A stretch of 64,000 bases of DNA from Cephalotus follicularis (taxonomy: Eukaryota > Streptophyta > Magnoliopsida > Oxalidales > Cephalotaceae), in contig BDDD01000116.1 in NCBI GenBank assembly GCA_001972305.1, forward strand, positions 124,001-188,000. Reading direction: 5' to 3'. The first letter of the stretch is position 1; each line of letters opens with the position of its first letter. A program made the position numbers and the translations under genes. Below are positions 1 through 10,559 of this stretch, piece by piece. The notes below the pieces were generated by a model. It saw only the letters and a program-made list of their open reading frames with translations, did no database searches and had not been told where the DNA came from.

Positions 1-984
1 ATGAGAGAATTACAAAGAAAAACTAGAAGGTAAAGCTATTGGCTTTTTGGAAAAGCTTAAGAACACTTTGATATTGTAAAATGTAGCTTGCTTGATTGCT
101 TGATTGCTTTGTTTCTTGATGATCTCTGAAGCCTTGAACCCTCCTTTATATAGCCAAAACAATCCATGTATCCGTTGCTTAAATTATGGGGATTTTGAAT
201 TGAAAACTAATGACAATCTGTAAACTCTGTTATGTAGCCGTTGGAGTAAAGACGTCGATGTCTTTTGATAGGCGTCGATGTCTTCATCAGTTAACTAGTT
301 GTTGCTAGCATTCATGGCGTAATTTTGTCTAAAGACGTCGATGTCTATAAATGACGTCGATGTCTTTTCTGGAGTTGTGGTCAGGCTTTGAAGATATGAG
401 CAACACATCGATGTCTTTAAACTGCGTCGATGTCTTTTCTGGAAAAATAGAAGTCATGAAAAACACATCGATGTCTTTGAAAAGGGATCGATGTCTTTTA
501 CTTTGGAGTCGATGTCTTTGTAGGAAATACTCGATGTCTTTCTTCAAAGACAACCTGTAACTTTGAGGCATTAAACACATCGATGTCTTTCTGAAGGGAT
601 CGATATCTTTGATGAAAACGGTCGATGTCTTCACTGAAAAAGATTGATGTCTTTGTTTAAAATCGACCTGTAACTTTTTGTTTTAAAGACGTTGATGTCT
701 TCTCTGAAAGGGATCGATGTCTTTGTTGAAAAATGACCTGTAACTTTTGAGGCTGAAGACGTCAATGTCTTTTTGGAATGAGATCGATGTCTTTCAAGAA
801 TAACTGCCTATAACTACTGGTGCTTTAAAGGCGTCGATGTCTTCCTTCAATGACGTCGATGTCTTTCATCTGAAACTGTCTTTTTGCATTTTTGTGAGAT
901 TGTTAAGTATCTTGCACATAAAGTAAATTTGTTAGAAGCAAATATGTTATCATCAAAACTAGAATTGAGACTAAAACGTCAACA
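1..984 (-). repeat. 3' LTR of the Sirevirus (partial)
   Basis: Bases 1-984 match 5912-6870 almost base for base, apart from small indels such as one extra repeat unit near 260-285. The inner edge is fixed by a polypurine tract: on the minus strand a run of A and G followed by GA abuts TGTTGACG, the LTR start. The outer end lies beyond the window. Confidence 0.85.
245..870. repeat. Palindrome array, consensus AAAGACATCGATGTCTTT (3' LTR copy)
   Basis: About twenty units of the form (A/G)TCGATGTCTTT, many preceded by AAAGAC so that the full unit is an 18-bp perfect or near-perfect palindrome around ATCGAT or GTCGAT. Units are spaced irregularly at 15-40 bp and separated by partly repeated filler such as CCTGTAACTTT. 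The 5' LTR carries the same array at about 6150-6755. Confidence 0.85.
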
Positions 985-1396
985 ATCTCCCCCTTTTTGA
1001 TGATGACAAAAATTTGCGCAAAAAGACATAAAAATTGATATATGTATCGAAAGTAAGAGAGAGTGCAATATCGAAAGTAAGAGAGAGTGCAATATCGAAA
1101 CTAAGAGAGAGTGAAAACAACTAACTTACTAAATAAGAGAGAGTGTAAACAACTAACTTACTAAATTATAAAGCTATCTCCCCCTTTTTTGGATAGCATC
1201 AAAAAGACATATAACATAAACAGATAATGCTCCCCCTTAAGAAATCAAGATTTGATCATGTTAAAATATCATAACAAAATATCTTATATAACATCAACAA
1301 CATTCAAACAGCCAAAATATCATATTTAAAATATAAAAAAACTTGTTCACATTTCAACCATTTGTTCATAGTTACACAACCAAAATAAAAATACAA
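985..1396. repeat. Non-coding stretch with repeated polypurine tracts
   Basis: On the plus strand the motif (A)TCTCCCCCTTTTT or a close relative occurs at about 985, 1170 and 1230, and a further copy lies inside the adjacent ORF at about 1518. On the element's own strand these are polypurine tracts; the one at 985 primes plus-strand synthesis at the LTR. Multiple polypurine tracts before the 3' LTR are a described Sirevirus trait. A short degenerate repeat (AAGTAAGAGAGAGTG, about four copies) lies at 1050-1150. Confidence 0.7.
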
Positions 1397-2332
1397 TCAA
1401 GCATCAGAAACAGGAGGATCATCATGAGCAGATTCATCTCCACCTTCTTGCTTTTTCCAACCCATCCGATTTAGCGTACTCTTGTTGTAGGTATCTTCCT
1501 TTTTCAATTTTGTTGCAATCTCCCCCTCAATATGAACTTCATGGTAACGAAAGATTTTGGTTAAAATGCAACCAAAAGGAAGAACCGATTTCTTTTGAAT
1601 GAAGGCTCGGACCATAGTATGGAGCATAAGCAATGGATAACAAAATTCAATTTTGGAGATGATGCAGCACATTAAAAATTCTTGCATCCGAGAAAGTTTT
1701 GCATACCCACCACCAGTAGGAAGGAGCTGATGGGCAATAAGATGATGAAGGAGACGATGATCAACAGGCAGCTTATTTGTGCAAAGTGCCATGTTAGGGT
1801 GAATATTTGGATCATTTGGATACAAAATTGACAAAATGTCATTAGGATGAAATCCCTCAACTTCCGGCCACTTCTTGTATTCGAAAATATACAAGCCGGT
1901 GTGAGGAATGTGTAGAATTGAAGCAAGAATCCTAGCATCTAGGAATATTCTTTGGCCTTTAACATTAGACGACAGGGCAAATTCCTCATTTGGACTAGAG
2001 ACAATTCGCAAGTTCATGTAAAATTCTTTAACTAGCTTAACATAGAACACGTCCTGAATTTGTACCAAAGGAAGAAGATGCAAATTTTCAAGCCATGAGA
2101 CAAATGAAAATTCATTTGAGCAAAACGATAAGTCAATATTTCTTCCACCCATTACTCTTTTGTCAATAAAGACAACATTCCGGAGTGGAATGATTTCCTC
2201 GGATTCAGAATCCGATTCAAGAGCGGGATCAGAGGATGGTTCACGAATATTGAGTTTGCGTTTAGAAGCAATTTTTGGTTGCTTGGAGGGACCAGCAACC
2301 CTCTTCTTACCAGCTCGTTTTGTGTGTGTCAT
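1397..2332 (-). CDS. Sirevirus extra ORF, plant transposon-type domain protein
   Basis: Open frame of about 311 residues from the first ATG (2332) on the element's strand; the frame is open further upstream but without a supported ATG. The N-terminus is basic (KRAGKKRVAGPSKQPK) and could be a nuclear localisation signal, followed by an acidic serine-rich patch. The middle carries the pattern of the domain found in plant transposon-associated proteins (near KGQRIFLDARILASILHI, then LHHLIAHQLLPTGGG). It lies between RNase H and the 3' LTR, where some Sireviruses hold an additional or envelope-like ORF. I see no convincing signal peptide or transmembrane helix after the ATG, so I do not call it an envelope. 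Function unknown. Confidence 0.6.
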   Translation of the reverse strand: MTHTKRAGKKRVAGPSKQPKIASKRKLNIREPSSDPALESDSESEEIIPLRNVVFIDKRVMGGRNIDLSFCSNEFSFVSWLENLHLLPLVQIQDVFYVKLVKEFYMNLRIVSSPNEEFALSSNVKGQRIFLDARILASILHIPHTGLYIFEYKKWPEVEGFHPNDILSILYPNDPNIHPNMALCTNKLPVDHRLLHHLIAHQLLPTGGGYAKLSRMQEFLMCCIISKIEFCYPLLMLHTMVRAFIQKKSVLPFGCILTKIFRYHEVHIEGEIATKLKKEDTYNKSTLNRMGWKKQEGGDESAHDDPPVSDA

Positions 2333-2519
2333 TTTGTCAAACAATTTGAGTGCACAACAGAAATTGTGAAAACAGGAAAGAAAATAAGAGATGAATGGAA
2401 GACCCACAACGTTTATCACAAAAGAGAATGGAGTAGATGATGCTTTGACGACTAAAACGAAAAATAAATTTAGATTTTTTTTTTTTGAGAAAGGTCCAAA
2501 GAGATAAAATGAAGTATAA

Positions 2520-2790
2520 AAGAGTCGATGTGTTTTTATGTAGAACTCGACGACTGATATAAAGACGTCGACGTGATTTGAAAGGCATCGACGTGTTCTT
2601 TAAAAAAAACTTAGATAAAAACATCGATGTGAAATAAAACGTTGCGTTATGAAAGGCATCGACGTATTTTTAAAGAAGTCGACGTGTTTTATAAAGGCTT
2701 AAAGAACATCGACGTTTTGTAAAGAGATCAACATTTTTACAAAACTACATCAATGTGTTTTGAAAAGAAGTCGAGGTGTTTGTCCAAAAA
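2520..2790. repeat. Palindrome array, consensus AAACACGTCGACGTGTTT
   Basis: About ten units of (A/G)TCGACGTGTTTT or close variants lie between RNase H and the extra ORF, for example near 2523, 2563, 2585, 2625, 2660, 2680 and 2707. The core is the same TCGA as in the LTR array of this element, but the arms read CACG/CGTG instead of AGAC/GTCT. Confidence 0.75.
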
Positions 2791-2868
2791 CATAACAATA
2801 ACAGAAAAAACAGAACAATAACCAAAAATAAACATTCAATCAATCAAATCATTCAAACAAATAAACAT

Positions 2869-4448
2869 TTATTCAAACTCACATAAACTTAGTTCTCTTC
2901 TAAACTTTGAAAAAATATTTTCATCTAAAGGTTTGGTAAAGATATCAGCTATTTGTTTTTCGGTGGAAACGTATTCTAAATCAATATTTCCATTTTCAAC
3001 ATGTTCCCTCAAAAAATGATACCTAATGTCAATATGTTTTGTTTTTGAATGATGAACATGGTTTTTAGCAAGACAAATACTACTAGTGTTATCACATTTC
3101 ACAGGTACATGTTTCACTAAAACACCATAATCTACTAATTATTGTTTTTGCCATAAAATCTGTGCACAACGGCTACCTACGGCAATATATTCTGCTTCGG
3201 TGGTAGAAAGAGCAACATAATTTTGCTTTTTACTAAACCAAGATATAAGCATACTTCCTAGGTATTGGTATGAGCCACTAGTACTTTTGCGATCAACCTT
3301 ATAACCACCAAAGTCAGCATCTGAGTATGCATGTAAATCAAAACTAGAATCTCATGAATACCATAGTCCTAAAGTAGGTGTATAAGCAAGATATTTGAGA
3401 ATACGTTTAACCGCAAACAAGTGTGATTCTTTAGGAATTGATTGAAAACGTGCACACAAACAAACACTAAATAAAATATCAGGTCTACTAGCAGTTAAAT
3501 ATAATAGCGAACCTATCATGCTTCTATAAAGCTTTTGATCAATATTTTTACCTTGTTCGTCCTTGTCAAGCTTTGTAGAAGTGCTTATAAGAGTCTTATT
3601 TGTCTTTGAGTTCTCCATTCCAAACTTTTTAAGTATTTCCTTTACGTATTTAGCTTGGTTGATGAAGTTCCCTCTTTCGTTTGCTTAACTTGAAGTCCAA
3701 GGAAGAAATTTAGCTCTCCCATCATGCTCATTTCAAACTCTGACTTCATAATGTTTGAAAACTCCTTGCACAGAGATTCGTTAGTTGATCCAAAAATAAT
3801 ATCATCAACATAAATTTGTACTACTAGCAAATCATTCTCTTTTGTCTTTGTAAAAAGTGTTATATCTACGTTTCCACGTTTAAAATCATTTTCAATTAAA
3901 AATTTTGTTAGCCTCTCATACCAAGCTCGAGGAGCTTGTTTAAGGCAATACAAGGCTTTATTTATTTCGAAGACATGGTTTGGAAAGAATGGATCCTCAA
4001 AACCTTGAGGTTGTTCCACATATACTTCTTCTTTTATAAAACCATTCAAAAAGACGCTTTTTACATCCATTTGATATAATTTAAAATATTTAAAACAAGC
4101 AAAAGCAAGTAACAAACGAATTGATTCTAACCTAGCAATAGGTGCATACGTTTCATCATAATCTATACCTTCTTCTTGTGAATAACCTTGAGCTACTAGT
4201 CTAGCTTTATTTCTAACTATTACTCCTTGATTATCCATTTTATTTCTAAACACCCATTTAGTCAAAATTACAGAAAGATCTTTAGGTCTAAGTACTAGAA
4301 ACCAAACTTTGTTACGTTCAAAATGGTTAAACTCTTCTTGCATAGCTATTATCCAGTTTTCATCCTTTTCAGCTTCTATAAAGTTCTTAGATTCAAAATG
4401 AGAAAGAAAAGAAACATAATTACAAGTATTAGCATTAGACCTAGTCAT
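2869..4448 (-). pseudogene. Sirevirus reverse transcriptase and RNase H, broken
   Basis: On the minus strand 4448-3642 encodes a copia reverse transcriptase with the YVDD catalytic box ([10 protein letters not shown]) and the [17 protein letters not shown] segment typical of the Sirevirus branch. Coding continues in pieces at 3618-3352 (KLYRSMIGSLLYLTASRPDI) and 3117-2869 (NTSSICLAKNHVHHSKTKHI, then YVSTEKQIADIFTKPLDE), the RNase H part. Frame changes and stops near 3640, 3350 and 3120 break the polyprotein, so it cannot be made as one protein. Confidence 0.88.
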
Positions 4449-4580
4449 AACAACATGTTGAATATTACCAATTATGGATTCATGTGGATGATCTTTAACT
4501 ACTTTATAGGACTTATCTATAAGATTTTGTTGGTAGCTATCCTTAGATTCTACATCTAAGTTCTCAGAAGATTCATGAAA

Positions 4581-5602
4581 TTATATGCTATCTTGCATAC
4601 AAGTACTTACATCAAGTGACTCATCAAAGACAATATGCATAGACTCTTCGACTAGCAAAATACGTTTATTAAAACATCTATAAGCTCTACTAGTAAGAGA
4701 GTATCCAAGAAATATACCTTCATCCGCTTTTGAGTCGAACTTACCAAGTTGATCCTTTTCGTTGTTGTGAATGAAGCACTTGCATCCGAAGGTACGGAAG
4801 TGACTTATGTTAGGCTTTCTTTCTCTCCATAACTCGTATGGAGTCTTTTTAAGAATTGGCCTAATTGATGTTCTATTTAAAATATAGCATGCAGTATTTG
4901 TGGCTTCGGCCCAAAAATATTTTGGAAGATTATTTTCACAAAGCATAGTTCGTGTCATTTCTTCTAAAGTCCTATTTCTCCTTTCAACAACACCATTTTG
5001 TTGAGGAGTTCTAGAAGCCGAAAATTCATGTTTAAAACCATTTTCGATGCAAAAATTAATAAAAGATTGATTTTCGAACTCTTTACCATGATCATTTCTT
5101 ATTTTCAAAATAGAAAAACCTTTTTTCTTTTTGAACTTGTTTACAAAAATTTGTAAAGAAGGTAAAGACTTCTCTTTTATGTGCTAGAAAGAAAACCCAT
5201 GTGTACCTAGTGTAGTCATCAACAATAACATATGCATAAGACTTACCACCTAAGCTTCTTATGTTTATAGGTCCAAAAAGATCCATATGAAGTAGTTCGA
5301 GTGGCCTAGTAGTTGAAACAATGTTAATAGATTTAAAACTTGTTCTAGTTTGTTTTCCTTGTTGACAAGCGTCGCAAATCTTATCTTTTTGAAAATTTAA
5401 TTTTGGAAGACCTTTAACTAAGTCGTGTTTTAAAATCTTTGAAATTGTTCTCATACTAACATGTCCAAGTCTTCTATACCACATCCAACTATCTTCGTTT
5501 AAAGAAACTAGGCATTTAACATTTTGGTTTTGAAGATCATCTATGTCTATTACATAAACATTGCCTTCTCTTTGTCCTATAAACTTAGTGGTATTGGTGA
5601 AT
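4581..5602 (-). pseudogene. Sirevirus integrase with gag_pre-integrase region, truncated
   Basis: 5602-5092 gives the gag_pre-integrase zinc-finger region (RLGHVSM, then CDACQQGKQ) and the start of the integrase core (LLHMDLFGP, then YVIVDDYTRYTWVF). 5108-4581, in another frame, continues with FENQSFINFCIENG and the core glutamate segment (SRTPQQNGVVERRNRTLEEM), then the GKC-type C-terminal part. A frameshift in an A-rich run near 5100 separates the halves. At about 5602 coding sequence stops at the LTR, so protease and gag are deleted. Confidence 0.87.
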
Positions 5603-6870
5603 TGAATATTGACAAATATACTAACAAATAAAAAAAAATTAAAGTAAAGAGAGTAAGGATAGAAAGATTCTCTGTTTTTAGAGTGGTTCGGCTAACTCTT
5701 GCCTACGTTCACTTTTCCCAAGGGAGCTTCTTGAGTTTCCACTAGCTCGAATTGATTAAGGAAGCAATTCGTTACACCTCACAGTTTTTTATGGTTGAAC
5801 TCAATCACTTGATCTTGACCTCAAGACCTTTTGAGAATTCACTCTCCTCTTTTACAAGTTTGTAATGTGTTTACAATGTATCCTCTCAGTAGATTTGGGT
5901 TACAATAAAGAACATGAGAGAATTACAAAGAAAAACTCAGAAGGTAAAGCTATTGGCTTTTTGGAAAAGCTTAAGAACACTTTGATATTGTAAAATGTAG
6001 CTTGCTTGATTGCTTTGTTTCTTGATGATCTTTGAAGCCTTGAACCCTCCTTTATATAGCCAAAACAATCCATGTATCCGTTGCTTAAATTATGGGGATT
6101 TTGAATTGAAAACTGATGACAATCTGTAAACTCTGTTATGTAGCCGTTGGAGTAAAGACGTCGATGTCTTCATCAGTTAACTAGTCATTGCTAGCATTCA
6201 GGGCGTAATTTTGTCTAAAGACATCGATGTCTATAAATGACGTCGATGTCTTTTCTGGAGTTGTGGCCAGGCTTTGAAGATATGAGCAACACATCGATGT
6301 CTTCAAACTGCGTCGATGTCTTTTCTGAAAAAATAGAAGTCATGAAAAACACATCGATGTCTTTGAAAAGGGATCGATGTCTTTTACTTTGGAGTCGATG
6401 TCTTTATAGGAAATACTCGATGTCTTTCTTCAAAAACAACCTGTAACTTTGAGGCATTAAACACATCGATGTCTTTCTGAAGGGATCGATGTCTTTGATG
6501 AAAACGGCCGATGTCTTCATTGAAAAAGATCGATGTCTTTGTTTAAAATCGACCTGTAACTTTTTGGTTTAAAGACGTCGATGTCTTCTTTGAAAGGGAT
6601 CGATGTCTTTGTTAAAAAATGACCTGTAACTTTTGAGGCTGAAGACGTCGATGTCTTTTTGGAATGAGATCGATGTCTTTCAAGAATAACTGCCTATAAC
6701 TGCTGGTGCTTTAAAGGCGTCGATGTCTTCCTTCAATGACGTCGATGTCTTTCATCTGAAACTGTCTTTTTGCATTTTTGTGAGATTGTTAAGTATCTTG
6801 CACATAAAGTAAATTTGTTAGAAGCAAATATGTTATCATCAAAACTAAGATTGAGACTAAAACGTCAATA
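5603..6870 (-). repeat. 5' LTR of the Sirevirus
   Basis: About 1.27 kb. The outer boundary is where similarity to the other LTR stops (CGTCAATA then gypsy coding sequence from 6871); the inner boundary is set at a TG near 5603, where integrase coding ends, and is uncertain by some bases. It contains a second palindrome array at 6150-6755. No standard TGGTATCAGAG primer binding site follows it, in line with a deletion starting at the LTR edge. Confidence 0.75.
6150..6755. repeat. Palindrome array, consensus AAAGACATCGATGTCTTT (5' LTR copy)
   Basis: Nearly the same order of units as at 245-870, with scattered C/T differences inside the cores (ATCGAT versus GTCGAT). Units with mismatched arms are mixed with perfect palindromes. 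Confidence 0.85.
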
Positions 6871-9282
6871 ATTGGTTCATCTTTCACCACCTCTCCAAGT
6901 TGGGAGTCAACCTGAAAAACTTTATCTGCATTGCCTTCCTCCAAAGGCACCTGCACGACATCCTCCACGGGCTGTGGACGCTCAGGTTCCACTTCTTCTC
7001 TGGGCTCCACGTTAGCTATGGGAAGGGCTTTTCCCTTCCCTTTGTCCTTTATGGTAGTCTAATAGCACTATTTGGTAACCTACTGGTCTCCTCTGACTTC
7101 CCCCACACCTGGGAAATTTTACCAATAAGTGCTTTGTCGATACTATCACCTCCATCAAATTTAATCCTGGACGCCCAACTATTGCATTGTACGGGCTTGG
7201 TGTATCAACCACCAGGACTGTCATTTGTACTTGGGTTTGGCGTGGAGCTGTGCCTGCAACGACTAACAAATCGATGGATCCCAGAGGATGGACCATCTCT
7301 CCCGCAAAGCCTACCAGAGGAGTTTTCACTGCCTTAGCTGGTCGGTCGGGATCCTCAACTGATCAAAAGCATGGTTGTAGAGGATATCCGCCGAGCTCCC
7401 ATTATCAAGGAGGATTCTCTTCATAGTGAATAATTCCACTTGAAGAGTTACTACCACTGGATCATTGTGAGGGAGACGTACTCCCTCATAGTCCACCTCT
7501 GAGAAGAATATTACCTCATCTTCTCCACCAGTCTTCAACCTTTTGCTATGCGTGTATTGTTGCACGGCAAATGTTTGTCTAGCATAGGTTTTCTACCCCT
7601 CCAGAGATAGTGTGTATTACATCCCTAGGCTGCTGCTCCTCTTCCTGTTGTGGAGCTTATTCTCTACGCTCCCTTCTTTCTTGGGGAGCATCCCTGTCAA
7701 CATACTTTCGTAGATGACCTTTTTGAATCAGGTCTTCTATCTGATTCTTTAAGTGCATGCACTCTTCCGTGTCGTGCCCGTGATCACGGTGGTACCGACA
7801 GTAATTATTTGAGTCCCTCTTCTCTACCGGGATCTCAATGGTACTGGCCACTGGATAGGGACCTTGTCCTTCTCCACTGCCAGTATTTTGGTTCGCGTCT
7901 CCAAGAGAGGGGTGAAATTATTGTAAGTGGGGATTGGTGCCCCCTTTTTTGGCGACTCCTCCCTTTTGGAAAGCTTGTGCCTCAGGTCATTCTTGTTCAG
8001 CTCTAACCCTCCCTTTCTCTTTTGTTTCTTCCCTGGAGCACTTCATGAGTGCTCCTCTTTCTCCACCTGTTGGTCCAATTAGGAAGTCTTTTACTTCCTA
8101 GCTGCCATAGCCTTCTTTGTGTTTACAAACTTCTCTGCTCTTCTCAGCTGGTTTTCCATGTCCAGAGTAGGTTTCTTCATGAGGGAAAAGGTAAAGGGTG
8201 AGTTTTCTTTCAACCCATTATTCAGAGCTGCCAGAGCAAAAGATGGCTCCAAGTCCTTCACCATCAGAGACTCCTTGTTGAATCTGGTGAGGTAGTCTCT
8301 GAGGGATTCATTCTTTCCTTGCACCACATTGATTAAATGGTTAAAATTCTTCCTCTATGTGGTGCTGTTAAGGAAATTTGTGACGAACATCTCTGTAAAT
8401 TGCTCAAAATTCGCCACTGAATTTTGAGGCAACGTGGAGTACCACACATGGGTTGCACTGGTCAAGGTTTTCGGGAATCCTCTGTAGAGCACAACATATG
8501 AAGCCTGGTGAACCAACATGATTTGAGTGTAGTAGCGCACATGTTGGATCGGATCCGTATATCCATCATACTCCTTGAGATTTAGGAACCGGAATCCTTT
8601 TGGGATATGCTCCTTCATTATCTCTGGTGTGAAGGGCGTATAGTTTATGTTTCGTACCTCTGACAGGTACCCCTTCGACTACTTGACTCCTCTGAGTCGC
8701 ATTTCCATCTTAGCAAACCTTCTGTTCATGATCTGCTTCACATCATCAATGTTCCTAATCTTGCTAGAAACCTGCGATGTACCCGTGCAAGTCGGGTTGA
8801 ATGGTCTGACCTACTCCTCTGTAACATTTCCATCCTATGAAAAGCGTAGGAACGTGCTCGAGTCTCCTCCTCCTCCACTGAGTAATCCTCTTCCATAGGA
8901 TCTTGTTTTGGAAGGTCTTGTTAGGGATTATAATTATAATCCCTTAACTCGAAGACTCCACCCTTAGAGATGTATCAATCTCTGACCGCCTTGGAGGACG
9001 CATGGCCTTCCTCGACGGGTTTCGCCTGGCCCTTTGGGGCTGTTGAACTTCTGTGGTTGACCTGCTCTGTTTAACCTGGTCTTAGAGGGCTGGTCGGCTT
9101 GGCCCAGCTTGATTTTGGCTGGCCAAGCTATTCGCTAGCAGGGTTGTAAGACACCCCATTTCTTGGAGCAGCTGGTTGAATTGCTAGCCAATGATGGGAG
9201 CTTGACTTGCAGTAGGAGCTTGATTGTCAATGAGAGCTTGGCTGCCAACGGCTGCAGAGTTGGTGATTCTTTTCGGAGGCAT
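6871..9282 (-). pseudogene. gypsy gag and aspartic protease, degenerate
   Basis: Starts with MPPKRITNS at 9282 just after the primer binding site. Retrotransposon gag segments lie at 8618-8355 (HIPKGFRFLNLKEYDGYTDP) and 8327-8091 (NESLRDYLTRFNKESL). A CCHC-like segment (YCRYHRDHGHDTEECMHLK) is at 7851-7657. The protease is at 7565-7326 (LLDNGSSADIL, catalytic Asp) and 7329-7012 (YNAIVGRPGLN). Several in-frame stops, including two in the first 90 codons, and frame changes make it a pseudogene. Coding sequence runs right up to the Sirevirus LTR. Confidence 0.83.
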
Positions 9283-9306
9283 GGTTAAATAACTTTCTGT
9301 CGCATT

Positions 9307-9325
9307 TCCCACAGACGGCGCCAAT
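9307..9325 (-). other. Primer binding site of the Tat-like gypsy element
   Basis: On the minus strand TTGGCGCCGTCTGTGGG follows the LTR end (..CAACA, then AT). This primer-site form is typical of Tat-lineage plant elements. Confidence 0.75.
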
Positions 9326-9829
9326 TGTTGATGTCGAAATCATAAACACAACAGTCTCCTACGTGTAGAGGTTTGATTTGTTGAAGGAAACACTGTGAAT
9401 GCTTCAGAGAAGGAATTAATATGGTGTTTTATGATCCTCCCTGCACATAAGAAGCAAACTATACGAAGATCCAGAAGTTTTTACTCCTGGGGACTCTCCG
9501 ATGCTTAAGTCAGATAATGGCAGAGAAGAAACAATAAGGTAGTTTAAGTCTATAATTGACCGACTTGTGTAAAGTGTTTCATTGAAGTATTTATATGACT
9601 ACCTTGTTGTAACTGTCTTGGCTTGTATTACGGAGATGATTATTGTACGCCTAGGAAACAGCCGAGTATCTCGTCCATTTCTCTATTTGGCACTGAGACG
9701 TTATGTTGAGCGTTATCATTTTAGATTGTAAATGGCCCGACCACGTGTCTGTAACTCTACAGAACACATAGCTGTAATTCAAGATGACACGTGAGAGTGT
9801 CTTATTTCAGTAGAAATTTTTCCATATCA
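9326..9829 (-). repeat. 5' LTR of the Tat-like gypsy element
   Basis: About 504 bp. On the minus strand it starts TGATATGG and ends CATCAACA, next to the primer binding site. The outer edge is inferred from the TG and the change to strongly AT-rich sequence; the partner LTR is outside the window, so the edge is not confirmed. Confidence 0.6.
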
Positions 9830-10559
9830 ATAATTATTATCATAAAAAAAATCTAATGTGTGACACATTGAATTAACTAACTTAATAATAAACTTAACCA
9901 ATATACTTAATTGAATAAATTTATTAAATTGAGGTACTTAATTGATAAAATAATGATAAGTTATTGAATTAGATATTTGAATATATTTTCAAAATTTTAT
10001 TAACAATGAGTCACTGTCTTTCCGACAATTGTTTTTCGTATTTTTTTTGACATTTTATTAACAGAAGCCGTGTCAATACAACATTAATGATTATTTATTA
10101 AAATGCTAAAATAAGTCAAAATTGATTATTTATTAAAATATTAAAATATTTCAAAATCATTGCACTTAGATACTGTTTAAAAAAAAACTGCTCATAGTAT
10201 ATTTATTTTATTGTAAAACAGTCGCCGCCGTCAGCATAGTTAAATTACTATTGCAACAATCAAACACTATTTCAACAAACTCCTATTTAAGAAGAAATTA
10301 AGGAATTTATAATAAGAAATCTCTTATTCTCTGTCACTTTCTCTCTGAAATTCTTTATAATTCTCTTTACAAGTTTATAACATATTTATGTACGTCACAT
10401 AAGAAACAAGACAATGCCCGGTCCTCGTGTGTACGCCTCTTCCGGCACAAGCAAAAAATTAATGTTTGCTTCCCGCAAAAGAGAGAGAAACACAACAACT
10501 CTATTTAAGTAGAATCTGGAGCAGAGCTCGACATTGCAACCTCAAAAACGTAAGTCGGA
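9830..10559 (+). promoter_or_regulatory. Upstream region of alpha-mannosidase 1
   Basis: Very AT-rich up to about 10250, then a pyrimidine-rich stretch (10318-10370, repeated TCTCT and TTCTCT) of the kind found in plant 5' leaders. A TATTTAAG at 10502-10509 lies too close to the ATG to be a sure TATA box; TTTATAA also occurs at about 10347 and 10373. No coding sequence seen. Confidence 0.4.

Larger units (their letters stand above)
1..6870 (-). mobile_element. Ty1/copia Sirevirus-lineage retrotransposon, gag-protease deleted
   Basis: Read on the minus strand the order is 5' LTR (about 5603-6870), integrase (5602-4581), reverse transcriptase and RNase H (4448-2869), an extra plant-specific ORF (2332-1397), several polypurine tracts (about 1200-985) and the 3' LTR (984-1, cut by the window edge). 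The order INT-RT-RH defines Ty1/copia. An extra ORF after RNase H, repeated polypurine tracts and long palindrome-rich LTRs are Sirevirus traits. The gag, protease and primer binding site are missing: the 5' LTR joins directly to the gag_pre-integrase region. The two LTRs are still very similar by eye, so insertion was fairly recent, yet pol is broken by stops. At 6871 the flank continues as coding sequence of a gypsy element, so this copy landed inside it. Confidence 0.88.
6871..9829 (-). mobile_element. Ty3/gypsy Tat-like retrotransposon, 5' part
   Basis: On the minus strand the order is 5' LTR (9829-9326), primer binding site (9325-9307), gag and protease (9282-6871). At 6870 it is cut by the Sirevirus insertion; its pol would lie beyond the left window edge if it survives. 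The primer binding site TTGGCGCCGTCTGTGGG and the protease motif DNGSSADIL are typical of the Tat/Ogre side of plant Ty3/gypsy. Confidence 0.8.

Noticed and set aside
351-560. Open frames running through the Sirevirus LTR arrays (also 329-634 and 6237-6446)
   Set aside because: They only translate the TCGATGTCTTT repeat (STSMSL-like words) and have no upstream promoter or known domain.
245-870. CRISPR-like look of regularly repeated short motifs
   Set aside because: Spacing is irregular, the units are palindromic and the spacers partly repeat; the host is a plant and the repeats lie inside LTRs.
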